Shown here: positions 17,944 through 27,235 of the stretch, piece after piece
How positions within the stretch are numbered: position 1 is the stretch's first letter
Layout of the letters: the number at the start of each line of letters is the position of its first letter
Assembly: GCF_023227875.1 (NCBI RefSeq)
Contig: NZ_JALOCH010000004.1
Span: 1 to 64,000, forward strand
Reading direction: 5' to 3'
Source: Methanoregula sp.
GTDB lineage: Archaea; Halobacteriota; Methanomicrobia; Methanomicrobiales; Methanospirillaceae
DNA: 64,000 nucleotides
Translations under genes and position numbers: made by a program
The notes under the pieces: model-generated
What the model saw: only the letters and a program-made list of their open reading frames with translations
What the model was told of the DNA's origin: nothing
Database searches by the model: none

Positions 17944-18570
17944 TTATCCGCCATTTCCTGCCGGTGCACGTCGTTTTTCCCAAATATAAAGAATACCGAT
18001 GGAAAGAAGACCAACGAGCACAAGTCCCAAAAAGGCGGGAATAACAGGATCCCCCAGTACCAGATAACGCAGAAGGATGATCATGGATACGATGAGAAAG
18101 AATGCAACCCATCGCACGAGAGTAACACGGTACCTGCCGCATTCGACAAAGATGATGCGGACTAAAAGTATGCCGATGATGACAAGGGCGAGAGGCCAGA
18201 AGATCTGGTTGATGGAAAATGCCAGGGATGCATAGAGATAGATCAGGAAAATCGCGGCAGCAAGGATGGCATCGACCGCCGTTCCGGCAACGGATCTTCC
18301 CTGCTTTGGATTGTTATCTTCGTGATCATCCAGCTAGAGGGCATGACGAAGGATATTTGTGATCGTGGGGTCGGTTAATTTTTCCATGCGCCGGTATCGC
18401 ACCATGACGAGGAAGTGCACTGCAGTGGGGACCAGTGCCAGGAGAAATGTTGTGTACAGAGGTAGTGGAAGGCTGCCACTCAGAATAAGAACGCCGATAA
18501 TCAGGAACGATACGAAATACACGGCAACAGAACGCCATAATTCTTCTTTGAAGATATAATCGATTTTCAT
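17944..18570 (-). pseudogene. Polytopic membrane protein interrupted by in-frame TAG
   Basis: The first half (ATG 18570 to TAG at 18334-18336) encodes 78 residues starting MKIDYIFKEELWRSV, with two membrane helices. The same frame continues without a start codon after the TAG: LDDHEDNNPKQGRSVAGTAV, then about four more hydrophobic helices (AILAAAIFLIYLYASLAFSI, PLALVIIGILLVRIIFV), to a TAA at 17944-17946. The two halves clearly form one roughly 207-residue protein. The TAG may be a nonsense mutation or be read through (for example as pyrrolysine), but no evidence for recoding is in the window. Confidence 0.75.
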
Positions 18571-18752
18571 ATATACACCTCATATGCGCCATCGGGAATA
18601 GTAAATGTAAATTCATTATCATTTGTAATACAATTTATCGAGTACTTGGGATATTCCAGGGTTACTGCCTGATAGTTCCCCCTATAACTTATTACTTTGG
18701 CTCTGTTGAAAACCTCAATTTTTATGGATGTTAGCGGCTGCCGGCAGAACAT
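18567..18752 (-). CDS. Small hypothetical protein (61 aa)
   Basis: 61 residues from ATG 18752, ending in an ATGA overlap with the membrane gene start at 18570. It overlaps the 3' end of the upstream membrane gene by 38 bases. The stretch YQAVTLEYPKYSINCITNDN is strand-rich. Translational coupling is the only support; it could be a remnant. Confidence 0.4.
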   Translation of the reverse strand: MFCRQPLTSIKIEVFNRAKVISYRGNYQAVTLEYPKYSINCITNDNEFTFTIPDGAYEVYI

Positions 18753-19833
18753 GATAAAGAATTGCAGCGATACCTGCACCCAGTACGCAGTTCGCTGCAA
18801 TCGATACCGGTGTCTGCGGGAGAAGGTCGGGTTGTTTGAAAATTCCCGCAGAGAATACGATATCGATAATAGCGACCAGCAGCACCGTTCCCCATGTAAC
18901 ACCAAAAACAAATAGATTACGCAGTTCTGGATTGATCTTCGACAGCGTGCGGAGTGCAGGGACGAGCGCGATCAGTGCCATGAAGACCAGCGGGAACACC
19001 CAGACCGGGACATACTGGCCCACATCCGGCCCCATTGCGCCGAAATATGAACCGACAATCTCGCTTGCTATTGCAAGGCAGGTTATACCTACGACCATAA
19101 TGCCCGGATTGATCCATTTCAGATATTTTACGATCACGAGCGCGGCTATCACAGCATACAAGGCAACGCCCGTCTGGTAGGTCAAGAGAATTGCCGCGGC
19201 GGTCACTGCGCCAGTAAGGATGATCCGCATGGGCCATGATGCAACATGGTCGAAGATCTCCCGTATAACAAGGAAATAGCCGAAGATTGCCGTTGCTATG
19301 GCAACCGTTGCGATGAAAGGCGAGATTGCCAGGATCCATCCAGGCATGCTGATGTTGCTGCCCGGCGTCATTAAAACAGAATCGAAATATGAATAATAGA
19401 GGACGGTTGTCGCGGTGAGGGTACTGAAGAGAAGCAGGGCGTTCCATATTGCGGAAAGCCGTATGCGGGGGACAACGAACCATGCCGGGACGAGCGCCCC
19501 CAGCAGGATTGCGGCATACCCCAGGATCCTGGAGAGATCGTTCCGGAACCCGAACCAGGTTCCGTATGGTCCCCCGGGGATGAAAAGTTCGGGGTACCAG
19601 GTGCTCATGTATGTCTGGACGAGATAGGCTGCCGCGGAACAGGCCAGTCCCGCTGCGATGAGGGCCAGCACCGGGTAGTTCCGTGATGTCCTGTGCGAGA
19701 TAAGAACGAAGAGGCCCGTTGCAAGCAGTACACCGGCCAGAAAAATATCATAATCGAAAACAAACGACACAGCGGGAGTTGCGATGATGCTCAATGGATT
19801 GCGTCCGATGAGGGAATAGATGAGTGAATACAT
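18715..19833 (-). CDS. Large polytopic membrane protein
   Basis: About 372 residues from ATG 19833 (MYSLIYSLIGRNPLS), 62 bases after the stop of the secreted peptidase-like gene. About ten hydrophobic helices run throughout (for example IFLAGVLLATGLFVLI, VALYAVIAALVIVKYL, VFPLVFMALIALVPAL). No transporter signature is recognised. Same transcript as the 21107 gene; in this cluster each secreted protein gene is followed by membrane protein genes, so an immunity or export role is possible. Confidence 0.8.
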   Translation of the reverse strand: MYSLIYSLIGRNPLSIIATPAVSFVFDYDIFLAGVLLATGLFVLISHRTSRNYPVLALIAAGLACSAAAYLVQTYMSTWYPELFIPGGPYGTWFGFRNDLSRILGYAAILLGALVPAWFVVPRIRLSAIWNALLLFSTLTATTVLYYSYFDSVLMTPGSNISMPGWILAISPFIATVAIATAIFGYFLVIREIFDHVASWPMRIILTGAVTAAAILLTYQTGVALYAVIAALVIVKYLKWINPGIMVVGITCLAIASEIVGSYFGAMGPDVGQYVPVWVFPLVFMALIALVPALRTLSKINPELRNLFVFGVTWGTVLLVAIIDIVFSAGIFKQPDLLPQTPVSIAANCVLGAGIAAILYHVLPAAANIHKN

Positions 19834-19895
19834 GGTATCAGGTTTCCAGGTGGTCCGATCCAGGTGCAGGGAAAAAATAAAAGCCGGGGTCCGGC

Positions 19896-21107
19896 TCAAG
19901 GCTGGACATACACGGGATACGTGGATACCCAGTTATTGAACGTGATGTACCGGGACTCTGCCGTCGACCAGCCGTCATTGATCTCAAGTGCATCAAATGC
20001 TCCGTCAGCCCACCCGATAACAGCAACTGAATGGTCACCATATGCGGTCGAGCCGCCTATTGCTGTACCGGCTCCATGCATGGCAAGATGTATGGGGCGA
20101 TCTGCCGTAACCTCGGATTTAACTTCAGAAAACAAAAAACTGTTGGTATCCGGTACGGCATTAAAAGAATACCCGTGATCCTGACTTACGCTTTCAATAC
20201 CCGGTTCAATCCAGGTATCATAGGTCCCGGTAATCGGGTCGGTCCCCATTGCAGAATACAATTCGAGGATCAGGGTATCCCCATCTGACGGGAAATTCGT
20301 ATATCCTTCGCTTCGCCAGTAGGAAAGAATCATTCCCGATGCTGTCGGGGCACAGGAATTGGGATATCCTGAAGGCTGGTCGTAAAGGGGAACCCAATAG
20401 ATTGTATCGGTTCCGAGAGTTGATTTAGGCGTCACAACAACACCCATATCCAGAAGCCCGATCTTTTTATCAACGGTAGCCCAGGCATCCTTGACGGAAA
20501 TTGCATCTGATCCGGAGTTTACTTCGTGAACTACGGCAGAATCATTGTTTTTCAGATCAACAATTGCCTTATTATAAAGATCAATCGTCAGATCTCCCTT
20601 TGCATTTTTCATCGAATCGGTGAATGGATATTGGGCATAATAGAATGTCGAACCCTGGTAGAGGTATCTTACAGGCCCCAGAGTATAGGAATTTTTTTCT
20701 GCCTCTTTTCCTGCAAGGAGTTTTGCTGATTCTTTGGCATTTCCCGGCAGGAGTTCACCCTTTCCGAATTCAAGGATCGGATAGTTTTCTTTCATCCCGG
20801 AAACCAGGATAAATCCAAGGTTCTTCCCATCTTTTACAACAGAGAATGAATAAGCGGAAATATCTCCTGCGGTATCAAAGAATGTCAGATCGTATTCGAC
20901 ACCGGCTCCACTCCATTCCGAAAAAGCAGGAAGACCTGCAGCCATTTCCGTGAGGTGCAGTTGCGCCACCTTCGTGGCATAGTCCAACGTTACAGGAGTT
21001 TTATCGACTTGCACCTTCCCGGGACTATCCGCGCTCACCATCGGTACCATCGCCATCGCTGCCAGCAGCAGTGCCAGCAGGACGACAACTGTTTTGTGTA
21101 TGTTCAT
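19896..21107 (-). CDS. Secreted C39-like cysteine peptidase with conserved signal peptide
   Basis: 403 residues. The signal peptide (MNIHKTVVVLLALLLAAMA..., cleavage after VSA) is nearly identical to those of the other secreted proteins at 23.5-35.4 kb. A prodomain-like region (about 35-210) is followed by a papain-like peptidase_C39-type domain: Cys in YPNSCAPTASGMIL, His in YGDHSVAVIGW, and Asn/Asp in ALEINDGW. It probably cleaves proteins outside the cell. Expressed from the structured leader at 21108-21380. Confidence 0.85.
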   Translation of the reverse strand: MNIHKTVVVLLALLLAAMAMVPMVSADSPGKVQVDKTPVTLDYATKVAQLHLTEMAAGLPAFSEWSGAGVEYDLTFFDTAGDISAYSFSVVKDGKNLGFILVSGMKENYPILEFGKGELLPGNAKESAKLLAGKEAEKNSYTLGPVRYLYQGSTFYYAQYPFTDSMKNAKGDLTIDLYNKAIVDLKNNDSAVVHEVNSGSDAISVKDAWATVDKKIGLLDMGVVVTPKSTLGTDTIYWVPLYDQPSGYPNSCAPTASGMILSYWRSEGYTNFPSDGDTLILELYSAMGTDPITGTYDTWIEPGIESVSQDHGYSFNAVPDTNSFLFSEVKSEVTADRPIHLAMHGAGTAIGGSTAYGDHSVAVIGWADGAFDALEINDGWSTAESRYITFNNWVSTYPVYVQP

Positions 21108-21380
21108 TCTTTTTCCTCCGTTTTTCCATGCGCTTTGCTCGCAGGCACAAGGAAAACCTTCATAGGATCAGAAGATAACAATCTCATGCCTACGGGTAGG
21201 ACCGGGTTCATTACGTGTGCATACGGTGGTGAACCCGTCCTTTCTTTTGGGTTTCTCTTGGGACAACCTCCGGCTGTCCACACCTTGCAATAGACCATTC
21301 TTTTATAAACGATTTCTGTCCAGAGTCTCTACACGTCCGGACGTTTGGTGAGAACGTGTTGATGGTGTGGACAGAAAATG
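21108..21380 (-). promoter_or_regulatory. Structured leader/promoter element, copy at 21 kb
   Basis: In the direction of the 21107 gene: an inverted repeat CTGTCCACACC/GGTGTGGACAG framing a promoter region with TATA sequence CGTTTATAAA (about 21302-21311), then the hairpin GGGTTCA...TGAACCC, then CCTACCCGTAGG. A purine-rich ribosome-binding site (GGAGGAAAAAG) precedes the ATG. The predicted transcript has an untranslated leader of roughly 180 bases, unusually long for this genome. Closely similar copies lie at 24.4, 27.2, 30.2 and 35.4 kb. Confidence 0.7.
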
Positions 21381-21469
21381 TACATGGCTATGACGGCAGT
21401 GGATATCAGAGGGGCAAGATGGGAATTACAATCCGGGACCGCGGCTGTCCGGAAAAAAGGGGGGAAAGG

Positions 21470-21559
21470 TCACGACCAGAACTCCCACCCGGCACATACC
21501 AGGAAAACTAAATCGGGCGAAATCAAAATTTTGTACTGTTTTATCTCGGAAAATTTCAT
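21470..21559 (-). pseudogene. 5' fragment of an MKFS-family gene
   Basis: MKFSEIKQYKILISPDLVFL then VCAGWEFWS and a stop. The first 13 codons match the start of the four intact MKFS-family genes (MKFSEIKQYKIVIS), after which the sequence is rearranged. It is a leftover of a fifth copy. Confidence 0.7.
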
Positions 21560-21669
21560 AATCCATTATCTCTTATCAACGAAATTTCATTGCATGTTCA
21601 ACCGATACTATTTTTCGACATGGAAACCGGTGTAACTCTTCCTATCGTAACAGTGGCGATAGTTCACAC

Positions 21670-22212
21670 TCATTTCCTCGGGGGCGGGAGATTTTGATGC
21701 TTCCCACCGAAATCCGGAAGGCATCCAACGGTAAAATACCGTCCGTTATATTCGTATACCGATGATTGCCGCGGATTACACATCGGATCAGGACTGTGAT
21801 TACAGGTTAAATTCCGGAAATCATCAAACTGACGCTGGAAATCAATAAAATCTCCAATAAACCTATGACCATCCCGCCATTTTTTAGAGAGTTTACTTTC
21901 ATCTGCCATTTGTTTTTGATATTCCGGGAAAGGTTCCAGGTCATCGGAACTCAGATGAACAATCGTGGCATTTGGATCCACGAAATCCGGATGCACTTCC
22001 TCGATAATGCAATAATCATAATGAAGTGATTCAGTCGTTGATGATGGCACGGGACTTTGCCCGGGAATGGGCTGAAGATCTTGTTGCGGTGGTTTTTGGA
22101 GTTCTTCCGGCTGAGAGTACGCAATATAAATAATAACGCTCCCGGCTAATACCAGGAAAATAAGAGCGAGTGAAATCACAATTTTGTACTGTTTTATCTC
22201 GGAAAATTTCAT
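21670..22212 (-). CDS. MKFS-family anchored protein, copy 1
   Basis: 180 residues. An N-terminal membrane anchor (KIVISLALIFLVLAGSVIIY) is followed by a Pro/Gln-rich spacer and an extracellular domain. Conserved marks are IVHLSSDDLEPFPEYQKQMA and Cys residues in the C-terminal part (LTCNHSPDPMCNP, YFTVGCLPDFGG). Four intact copies occur at 21.7, 22.3, 25.2 and 27.6 kb. Family unknown; each copy lies downstream of a secreted-protein gene, so it may bind, process or neutralise that product. Confidence 0.8.
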   Translation of the reverse strand: MKFSEIKQYKIVISLALIFLVLAGSVIIYIAYSQPEELQKPPQQDLQPIPGQSPVPSSTTESLHYDYCIIEEVHPDFVDPNATIVHLSSDDLEPFPEYQKQMADESKLSKKWRDGHRFIGDFIDFQRQFDDFRNLTCNHSPDPMCNPRQSSVYEYNGRYFTVGCLPDFGGKHQNLPPPRK

Positions 22213-22310
22213 AAATTAATCACTCCTTTTGTTTTGATCGCAACCGACCCGGATTATCCTATCCGGCACGAATATATTCGTGACGGATAATCCATATGCT
22301 GTTGCACTTG

Positions 22311-22865
22311 CTATGGTACAGGTGTAGGATGCCCTCTCCCGAAATCCGGAAAGCACCTAACCGTGAAATATCGTCCGTTATATTCATATATTGACGATTT
22401 CCGCGGATCACACATCGGATCAGGACTGTATTTACAGGTTAATTTTTGGAAATCCGAAAACTGGTGCTGGAAATCTTTAAAACCTGCAATAGATCTGTGA
22501 CCATCCCGCCATTTTTTAGAGAGTTTACTTTCATCAGCCATTCGCTTTTGATATTCCGGGAAAGGTTCCAAGTCATCGGAACTCAGATGAACGATCGTGG
22601 CATTGGGATCCACGAAATCCGGAATCACTTTCAGGAAATCCGGATGCGCTTCCCCGATAAAGCAATAATCATAATGAGGTGATTCAGTCGTTGATAATGG
22701 CACGGGACTTTGCCCGGGAGTGGGCTGAAGATCTTGTTGAGGTGGTTTTTGGAGTTCTTCCGGTTGAGAGTACGCAATATAAATAATAACGCTCCCGGCT
22801 AATACCAGGAAAATAAGTGCGAGCGAAATCACAATTTTGTACTGTTTGATATCGGAAAATTTCAT
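22311..22865 (-). CDS. MKFS-family anchored protein, copy 2
   Basis: 184 residues, same plan as copy 1, with a five-residue longer segment (HPDFLKVIPDFVDPN) and RYFTVRCFPDFGRG at the end. It sits 98 bases upstream of copy 1, so the two are tandem duplicates in one operon with the 23468 and 24380 genes. A hairpin-forming GGATTATC...GATAATCC (about 22250-22292) lies between them. Confidence 0.8.
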   Translation of the reverse strand: MKFSDIKQYKIVISLALIFLVLAGSVIIYIAYSQPEELQKPPQQDLQPTPGQSPVPLSTTESPHYDYCFIGEAHPDFLKVIPDFVDPNATIVHLSSDDLEPFPEYQKRMADESKLSKKWRDGHRSIAGFKDFQHQFSDFQKLTCKYSPDPMCDPRKSSIYEYNGRYFTVRCFPDFGRGHPTPVP

Positions 22866-22973
22866 AAATTAATCACTTTTTTCCTATCAGCCATTACAGC
22901 TCATCAATGGTCAGGAAAATTTGGGAATGATAGTTGTTTGTCATCTTCACATCAGTCCAATGAGAAAAAATGG

Positions 22974-23468
22974 TCAGCCCTTGAACAGCAAATCGATCAG
23001 GGTAAAGAAAATATTCCGGATGAAAATGCAATACATCACGAATCCCACAAGAAGGATTCCCATGGATAGAGCTCTCCTGTGAGTATAAAGAGACACTCCT
23101 ACTGAAATGACACTCAGGAGAACGCTGTACAATAAGATGGATATCAGATAGCCGGGAGTTGTTACCAGAATGAAAGGTACTGGTGAGAGGATTATATCGG
23201 CAATTACTCTGAAAAAGCCCGTGGCAAGGATGATAACGACGACTCCAGTAACCGGGGGAATGTTCCGAAAACTACAGGCAATGATAATCAGGGGAAGGAT
23301 GTTCGTGCAGAATATTACGAGAACATATACAAAAACAAATGGAATCTTCCATGAATTGAGAAGGGTTCCTAAAAGAGGTGAGATAACAAAACAGCAGAAT
23401 AATGCAAAACCCGAAATGAGCAATAATCTTGACTGATCATACGGGAAAATTTTTTTCAGGTATGTCAT
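22974..23468 (-). CDS. Polytopic membrane protein, copy A
   Basis: 164 residues from ATG 23468 (GGAG twelve bases upstream; an in-frame GTG at 23477 is too close to it). About five hydrophobic helices (LLLISGFALFCCFVISPLLG, FVFVYVLVIFCTNILPLII, and more). It is almost identical to the gene at 28231-28725, including flanking DNA. It lies 33 bases after the secreted 292-residue protein gene and could be its membrane partner or immunity protein. Confidence 0.8.
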   Translation of the reverse strand: MTYLKKIFPYDQSRLLLISGFALFCCFVISPLLGTLLNSWKIPFVFVYVLVIFCTNILPLIIIACSFRNIPPVTGVVVIILATGFFRVIADIILSPVPFILVTTPGYLISILLYSVLLSVISVGVSLYTHRRALSMGILLVGFVMYCIFIRNIFFTLIDLLFKG

Positions 23469-23501
23469 TATTTTCACTTTCTCCTAAAAAAAAAGATTTG
23501 G

Positions 23502-24380
23502 TTAAATATAATAAACATGTCCGTCCCCGTTAAAGTATCCGCTCATGGCATTGCTGAAATTCGTGGAATATGCGGTCATTTCACCGGACAAGGTTGAATA
23601 GAGCTCACTTTCTCCAGAGTCAAAACCATCGCTCAGGATAATGTGATCGTTTCCATTCCAGTACTCATAATGGCATTCACCATAGGACCACCATTTCTGG
23701 TAATTTGATTCATACAACCCGGGATGAATGAGAACATGGTACCTGTATGCCAGAGGATTTCCGTTTTCAACCTGATAATAGGTTGAAACAGTATGCCATG
23801 ATATTGAATTCAATGATGATCCGGAAAGTCCTCCTTCCGAGTCACCAAGTGCATTGCCCCACCCATTATCTAACAGGTAGGATAACAGGGAATACTGTGA
23901 TTTGCCAATGGATACGAATGTTATCGGGTTGGCATTCGGGTCAGATGTTGACTGGATCTGTGACTCCCACGGCCAGATAAAGATATCAGCGCCCCAGATC
24001 TGCAGGATTGTTATTGTCGCTGGCGCCTTTAGATCTTTTTGAGCACTTTTCTGCTTCTCATAAGCGGTAATTAACGAGGTATATTTTTCATTCATCGTTT
24101 TCATTGCCGCTTCACGATCACTCTGCGCTGCCAGGAATTCGATGTATTCCTTGTTATTCGAAATGAATTTTTCCCTCGTTATGGGAGTATCATACTTTTG
24201 AGAATCAATCGAATGTACGATCGTATCATTAGGCTGTAAAGTAATCCCGGTTGCAGGAGTGACCTGATTATTCGGTTCTGTTGACTGAGTATATGAATTC
24301 TCAGCACTCACCATCGGTACCATCGCCATCGCTGCCAGCAGCAGTGCAAGCAGGACGACAACTGTTTTGTGTATGTTCAT
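23502..24380 (-). CDS. Secreted protein, constant signal peptide, unknown mature domain
   Basis: 292 residues. The same signal peptide (ending VSA) as the other secreted proteins is followed by a mature part unlike theirs. About 85-115 is helical (EFLAAQSDREAAMKTMNEKY), then a Trp/Tyr/Gly-rich extracellular-type domain (WGADIFIWPWESQIQS, YHVLIHPGLYESNYQKWWSY, NDHIILSDGFDSGESELYST). No catalytic motif recognised. First gene of an operon with 23468, 22865 and 22212, behind a structured leader. Confidence 0.75.
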   Translation of the reverse strand: MNIHKTVVVLLALLLAAMAMVPMVSAENSYTQSTEPNNQVTPATGITLQPNDTIVHSIDSQKYDTPITREKFISNNKEYIEFLAAQSDREAAMKTMNEKYTSLITAYEKQKSAQKDLKAPATITILQIWGADIFIWPWESQIQSTSDPNANPITFVSIGKSQYSLLSYLLDNGWGNALGDSEGGLSGSSLNSISWHTVSTYYQVENGNPLAYRYHVLIHPGLYESNYQKWWSYGECHYEYWNGNDHIILSDGFDSGESELYSTLSGEMTAYSTNFSNAMSGYFNGDGHVYYI

Positions 24381-24650
24381 TCTTTTTCCTCCGTTTTTCC
24401 ATACGCTTTTCTCGAAGGCACGGGAAAATCTTCATAGGATCAGAAGATAACAATCTCATGCCTACGGGCAGGACCGGGTTCATTACGTGTGCATACGGTG
24501 GTGAACCCGCCCTTTCTTTTGTGGAACATCCCCGGCTGTCCACAACTTGCAATACACCAGACGCTCATAAACGATTTCTGTCCAGAGTCTCTACACGTCC
24601 TGGCGCCGGGAAGAACGTGTATCTGGTGTGGACAGAAAATGTACAAGGTT
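24381..24650 (-). promoter_or_regulatory. Structured leader/promoter element, copy at 24.5 kb
   Basis: Nearly the same sequence as the 21.2 and 27.4 kb copies: outer inverted repeat CTGTCCACA/TGTGGACAG, TATA region CGTTTATGAG (about 24563-24573), hairpin GGGTTCA-(19)-TGAACCC, CCTGCCCGTAGG, and GGAGGAAAAAG before the ATG. The strong identity contrasts with the divergence of the mature proteins it serves. Confidence 0.7.
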
Positions 24651-24760
24651 ATGACGGCAATGGATATCAGAGGGGCAAGGAAGAAAGAAATTTTTCATGG
24701 TTTTTTAAAAATTCAAATGACACACACATTTGCCATACCCGATCGGTGATCTTCTTTTAG

Positions 24761-24882
24761 TCAATTCAATCCACGGAAGAGAATGAATAACCAGAGTCCA
24801 ACAAATAATGCTGCAATAATTAATTCCCGGAGAACACCCCGCGCTGTTAGGTATCCTGCGCCACCCGAACAGGCAGTCAATT
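24761..24882 (-). pseudogene. 3' fragment of a membrane protein gene
   Basis: Reading backwards to the TGA at 24761-24763: LTACSGGAGYLTARGVLREL then IIAALFVGLWLFILFRGLN. It aligns with the C-terminus of the 28955-29413 protein (ALCSIGGLEGYFAAKREKRA then FIIAAALAGLWAIVFLSGIN). No start codon or N-terminal part is present, so it is a decayed paralogue. Confidence 0.65.
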
Positions 24883-24890
24883 AAAAAAGG

Positions 24891-25052
24891 TCAATGGGTT
24901 TTTATCCATCGTTCAACAGGGGGAGCAATCATGATTGCAATGACGATGATTGCAGCAATAACTATTCCCAAAACCCACTGCAGAGTCACAAATGTGTAAA
25001 GAACAATGATTATTCCTAGAACCAGTAACAGGATAAGATGATTACGTTCCAT
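24891..25052 (-). CDS. Small two-helix membrane protein (53 aa)
   Basis: 53 residues from ATG 25052, which has GAGG six bases upstream; an upstream ATG at 25094 lacks one. Two hydrophobic segments (LILLLVLGIIIVLYTFV and LGIVIAAIIVIAIMI) end in a short basic tail (PPVERWIKTH). Last gene of the operon 27235-25736-25052. Function unknown. Confidence 0.7.
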   Translation of the reverse strand: MERNHLILLLVLGIIIVLYTFVTLQWVLGIVIAAIIVIAIMIAPPVERWIKTH

Positions 25053-25184
25053 GATAGTCCTCAACAAATAATGCTGGAAAAATTCATACATCAATCACTT
25101 CTTTTGTTTGATCGCAACCGACCCGGATTATCCTATCCGGTACGAATGTATTTGTGACGGATAATCCATATGCAGTTACACTTA

Positions 25185-25736
25185 CTATGGTAATGGAGGA
25201 GGAGCCTCTCCACCGAAATCCGAAAGACATCCGACCGTGAAATATCGTCCGTTATATTCGTATACCGATGACATCCGCGGATCACACATCGGATCAGGAC
25301 TGTATTTACAGATTAAATTCCGGAAATCATCAAACTGGCGCTGGTAATCAATAAAATCTCCAATAAACCTATGGCCATCCCGCCATTTTTTAGAGAGTTT
25401 ACTTTCATCTGCCATTTGTTTTTGATATTCCGGGAAAGGTTCCAGGTCATCGGAACTCAGATGAACAATCGTGGCATTTGGATCCACGAAATGCGGAATC
25501 AATTTCAGGAAATCCGGATGCACTTCCTCGATAATGCAATAATCGTAATGAAGTCGTTCAGTCGATGATGGCACGGGACTTTGCCCGGGAATGGGCTGAA
25601 GATCCTGTTGCGGGGGTTTTTGGAGTTCTTCCGGCTGAGAGTACGCAATATAAATAATAACGCTCCCGGCACATACCAGGAAAATAAGAGCGAGCGAAAT
25701 CACAATTTTGTACTGTTTGATATCGGAAAATTTCAT
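25185..25736 (-). CDS. MKFS-family anchored protein, copy 3
   Basis: 183 residues, closest to copies 1 and 2: same anchor, same IVHLSSDDLEPFPEYQKQMA block, same Cys positions, ending CLSDFGGEAPPPLP. It follows the 456-residue secreted protein gene by 128 bases. Its 3' flank repeats the GGATTATC...GATAATCC hairpin (about 25123-25170) seen between copies 1 and 2. Confidence 0.8.
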   Translation of the reverse strand: MKFSDIKQYKIVISLALIFLVCAGSVIIYIAYSQPEELQKPPQQDLQPIPGQSPVPSSTERLHYDYCIIEEVHPDFLKLIPHFVDPNATIVHLSSDDLEPFPEYQKQMADESKLSKKWRDGHRFIGDFIDYQRQFDDFRNLICKYSPDPMCDPRMSSVYEYNGRYFTVGCLSDFGGEAPPPLP

Positions 25737-25864
25737 AAATTATTCACCCCTTTGTGATCCTTTTGGCTAATCACATCAATAAATAAAATCGCTAATATCA
25801 TTTTAACACCATGCCCGGTTTTACATAATATGCGTTGTGTTCTGTGATTAAAAAAAAAGATTTT

Positions 25865-27235
25865 TCAGGCCGAACTCGACGATAAATACGATACGGTACC
25901 GATATTATCGGAGTTTGCACCACTCCTGAACCAATAAATGTCTACGAAATTCTCCCCTGTTATTGCAGATGAATATTCCCAGACATCCACGGGTTTTCTC
26001 CATGACGATAAAGTTGCATCATGGGCCCATTCATCTATAGGACGCGTTTCAGCATCAAACGTATCCGTTATCGGGCTGGTCATCTGGTGAAACTCAGAAG
26101 AACCAGCGAATTCAGTAAATGTGGTACTCGGATTATCCTGATCGTTGTACACGTATTGATCATACCATATGAGGGTAGCCATATTCTGGAACGTAATATA
26201 ATACCTCCCGCCAGAAATCTGGACGTGATATCCATATGAGTCGGGGAATGTCCCGGGAGTCAAGGTAATGATTCCCTCTCCGGAATCTTCCCAAGTCCCT
26301 ATAGGTATCGGGGCAGAGGAATTATTGTCATACACTGCAGGGAAAAATGTTACCTTTGGATAAGTAACGTTGGTATGTTTATCGTAATTTACTACGATCT
26401 CAATTGCATCCTGCCGACCACTGTTAAGATAATATTCCCTTTCCTGAGGAGCCCAGAAATCGTCGCTATTTCCTGAAATCGACCAGGATTCCGGTGTAAT
26501 CTGTCCGATAAGGTAGTCATAGGTATCTGCCTCATACATCCGGTCGAAAAATATCCATTCATTATGCCAGGTATCTGGGTTTTGAGGGTGTTTCAAGATG
26601 AAATTAGATCCGCTTCTGTCTGTGCTTTGGGTTACTTTCTTCATATTAACAGAAGGTGATACATTAGTCTTCTCTGCCAAAATGGGATCATCACTGAAAT
26701 CTATCGCCAGTGCGTTACCATCGTCCCGGATGTTGGAATCGAGATCTGCGAGATTTTTGTAATATCTGCTGAAGTACGATGCCGGAAGAGCGATGATACC
26801 GTCTTTGGATGTTTCGATAAACCGATCATACATAACTTTTGGCATTCGCACAAGGACAATCGTGTCATCCAGATTGATGTCATTCTCAATAAACCGGTTC
26901 TGGTACTCTTTGGACTCAGTGAACTGCGTGTTAAGGTTCAGATAAGAAATTGGAATGCTGATAATTCCCGCTTGTTTATCCTGAGTAAATTTGTCAAGGG
27001 TATTTACAGAGAGAATGATATTGATCATTTCTGATTCAGGCAATGGGGTTGCCGGCTTGGAATCCCTGAAATACTCCGGAGGAATGTGATGCTCCGGTGG
27101 CAGGGTAAATTTACTATCGTTAATGGCATTTTGTTCGCTCAAACGCTGTTCATCAGCCGCGCTCACGCACGGCACCATCGCCATCGCTGCCAGCAGCAGT
27201 GCCAGCAGGACGACAACTGTTTTGTGTAGGTTCAT
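25865..27235 (-). CDS. Secreted protein, constant signal peptide, 456 aa
   Basis: The signal peptide (MNLHKTVVVLLALLLAAMA..., CVSA) matches the family. The mature part has a helical or prodomain-like region (about 40-190), then a beta-rich, Trp/Tyr/Asn-rich domain (about 205-456; TWHNEWIFFDRMYEADTYDY, YYITFQNMATLIWYDQYVYN, FVDIYWFRSGANS), of the kind that binds carbohydrate or surface polymers. No homologue is recognised. First gene of an operon with 25736 and 25052. Confidence 0.75.
   Translation of the reverse strand: MNLHKTVVVLLALLLAAMAMVPCVSAADEQRLSEQNAINDSKFTLPPEHHIPPEYFRDSKPATPLPESEMINIILSVNTLDKFTQDKQAGIISIPISYLNLNTQFTESKEYQNRFIENDINLDDTIVLVRMPKVMYDRFIETSKDGIIALPASYFSRYYKNLADLDSNIRDDGNALAIDFSDDPILAEKTNVSPSVNMKKVTQSTDRSGSNFILKHPQNPDTWHNEWIFFDRMYEADTYDYLIGQITPESWSISGNSDDFWAPQEREYYLNSGRQDAIEIVVNYDKHTNVTYPKVTFFPAVYDNNSSAPIPIGTWEDSGEGIITLTPGTFPDSYGYHVQISGGRYYITFQNMATLIWYDQYVYNDQDNPSTTFTEFAGSSEFHQMTSPITDTFDAETRPIDEWAHDATLSSWRKPVDVWEYSSAITGENFVDIYWFRSGANSDNIGTVSYLSSSSA

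Noticed and set aside
21216..21240. tRNA-like GGGTTC stretches in the leaders
   Set aside because: GGGTTCA pairs with a downstream TGAACCC, but there is no acceptor stem, anticodon arm or T-loop GTTCRA context of the right length; not a tRNA.
24489..24749. Recurrent plus-strand frames inside the leader copies (MPTGRTGFITCAYGG-type)
   Set aside because: They recur only because the leader is repeated; frames differ in length and end between copies, so conservation is of the nucleotide element, not of a protein.
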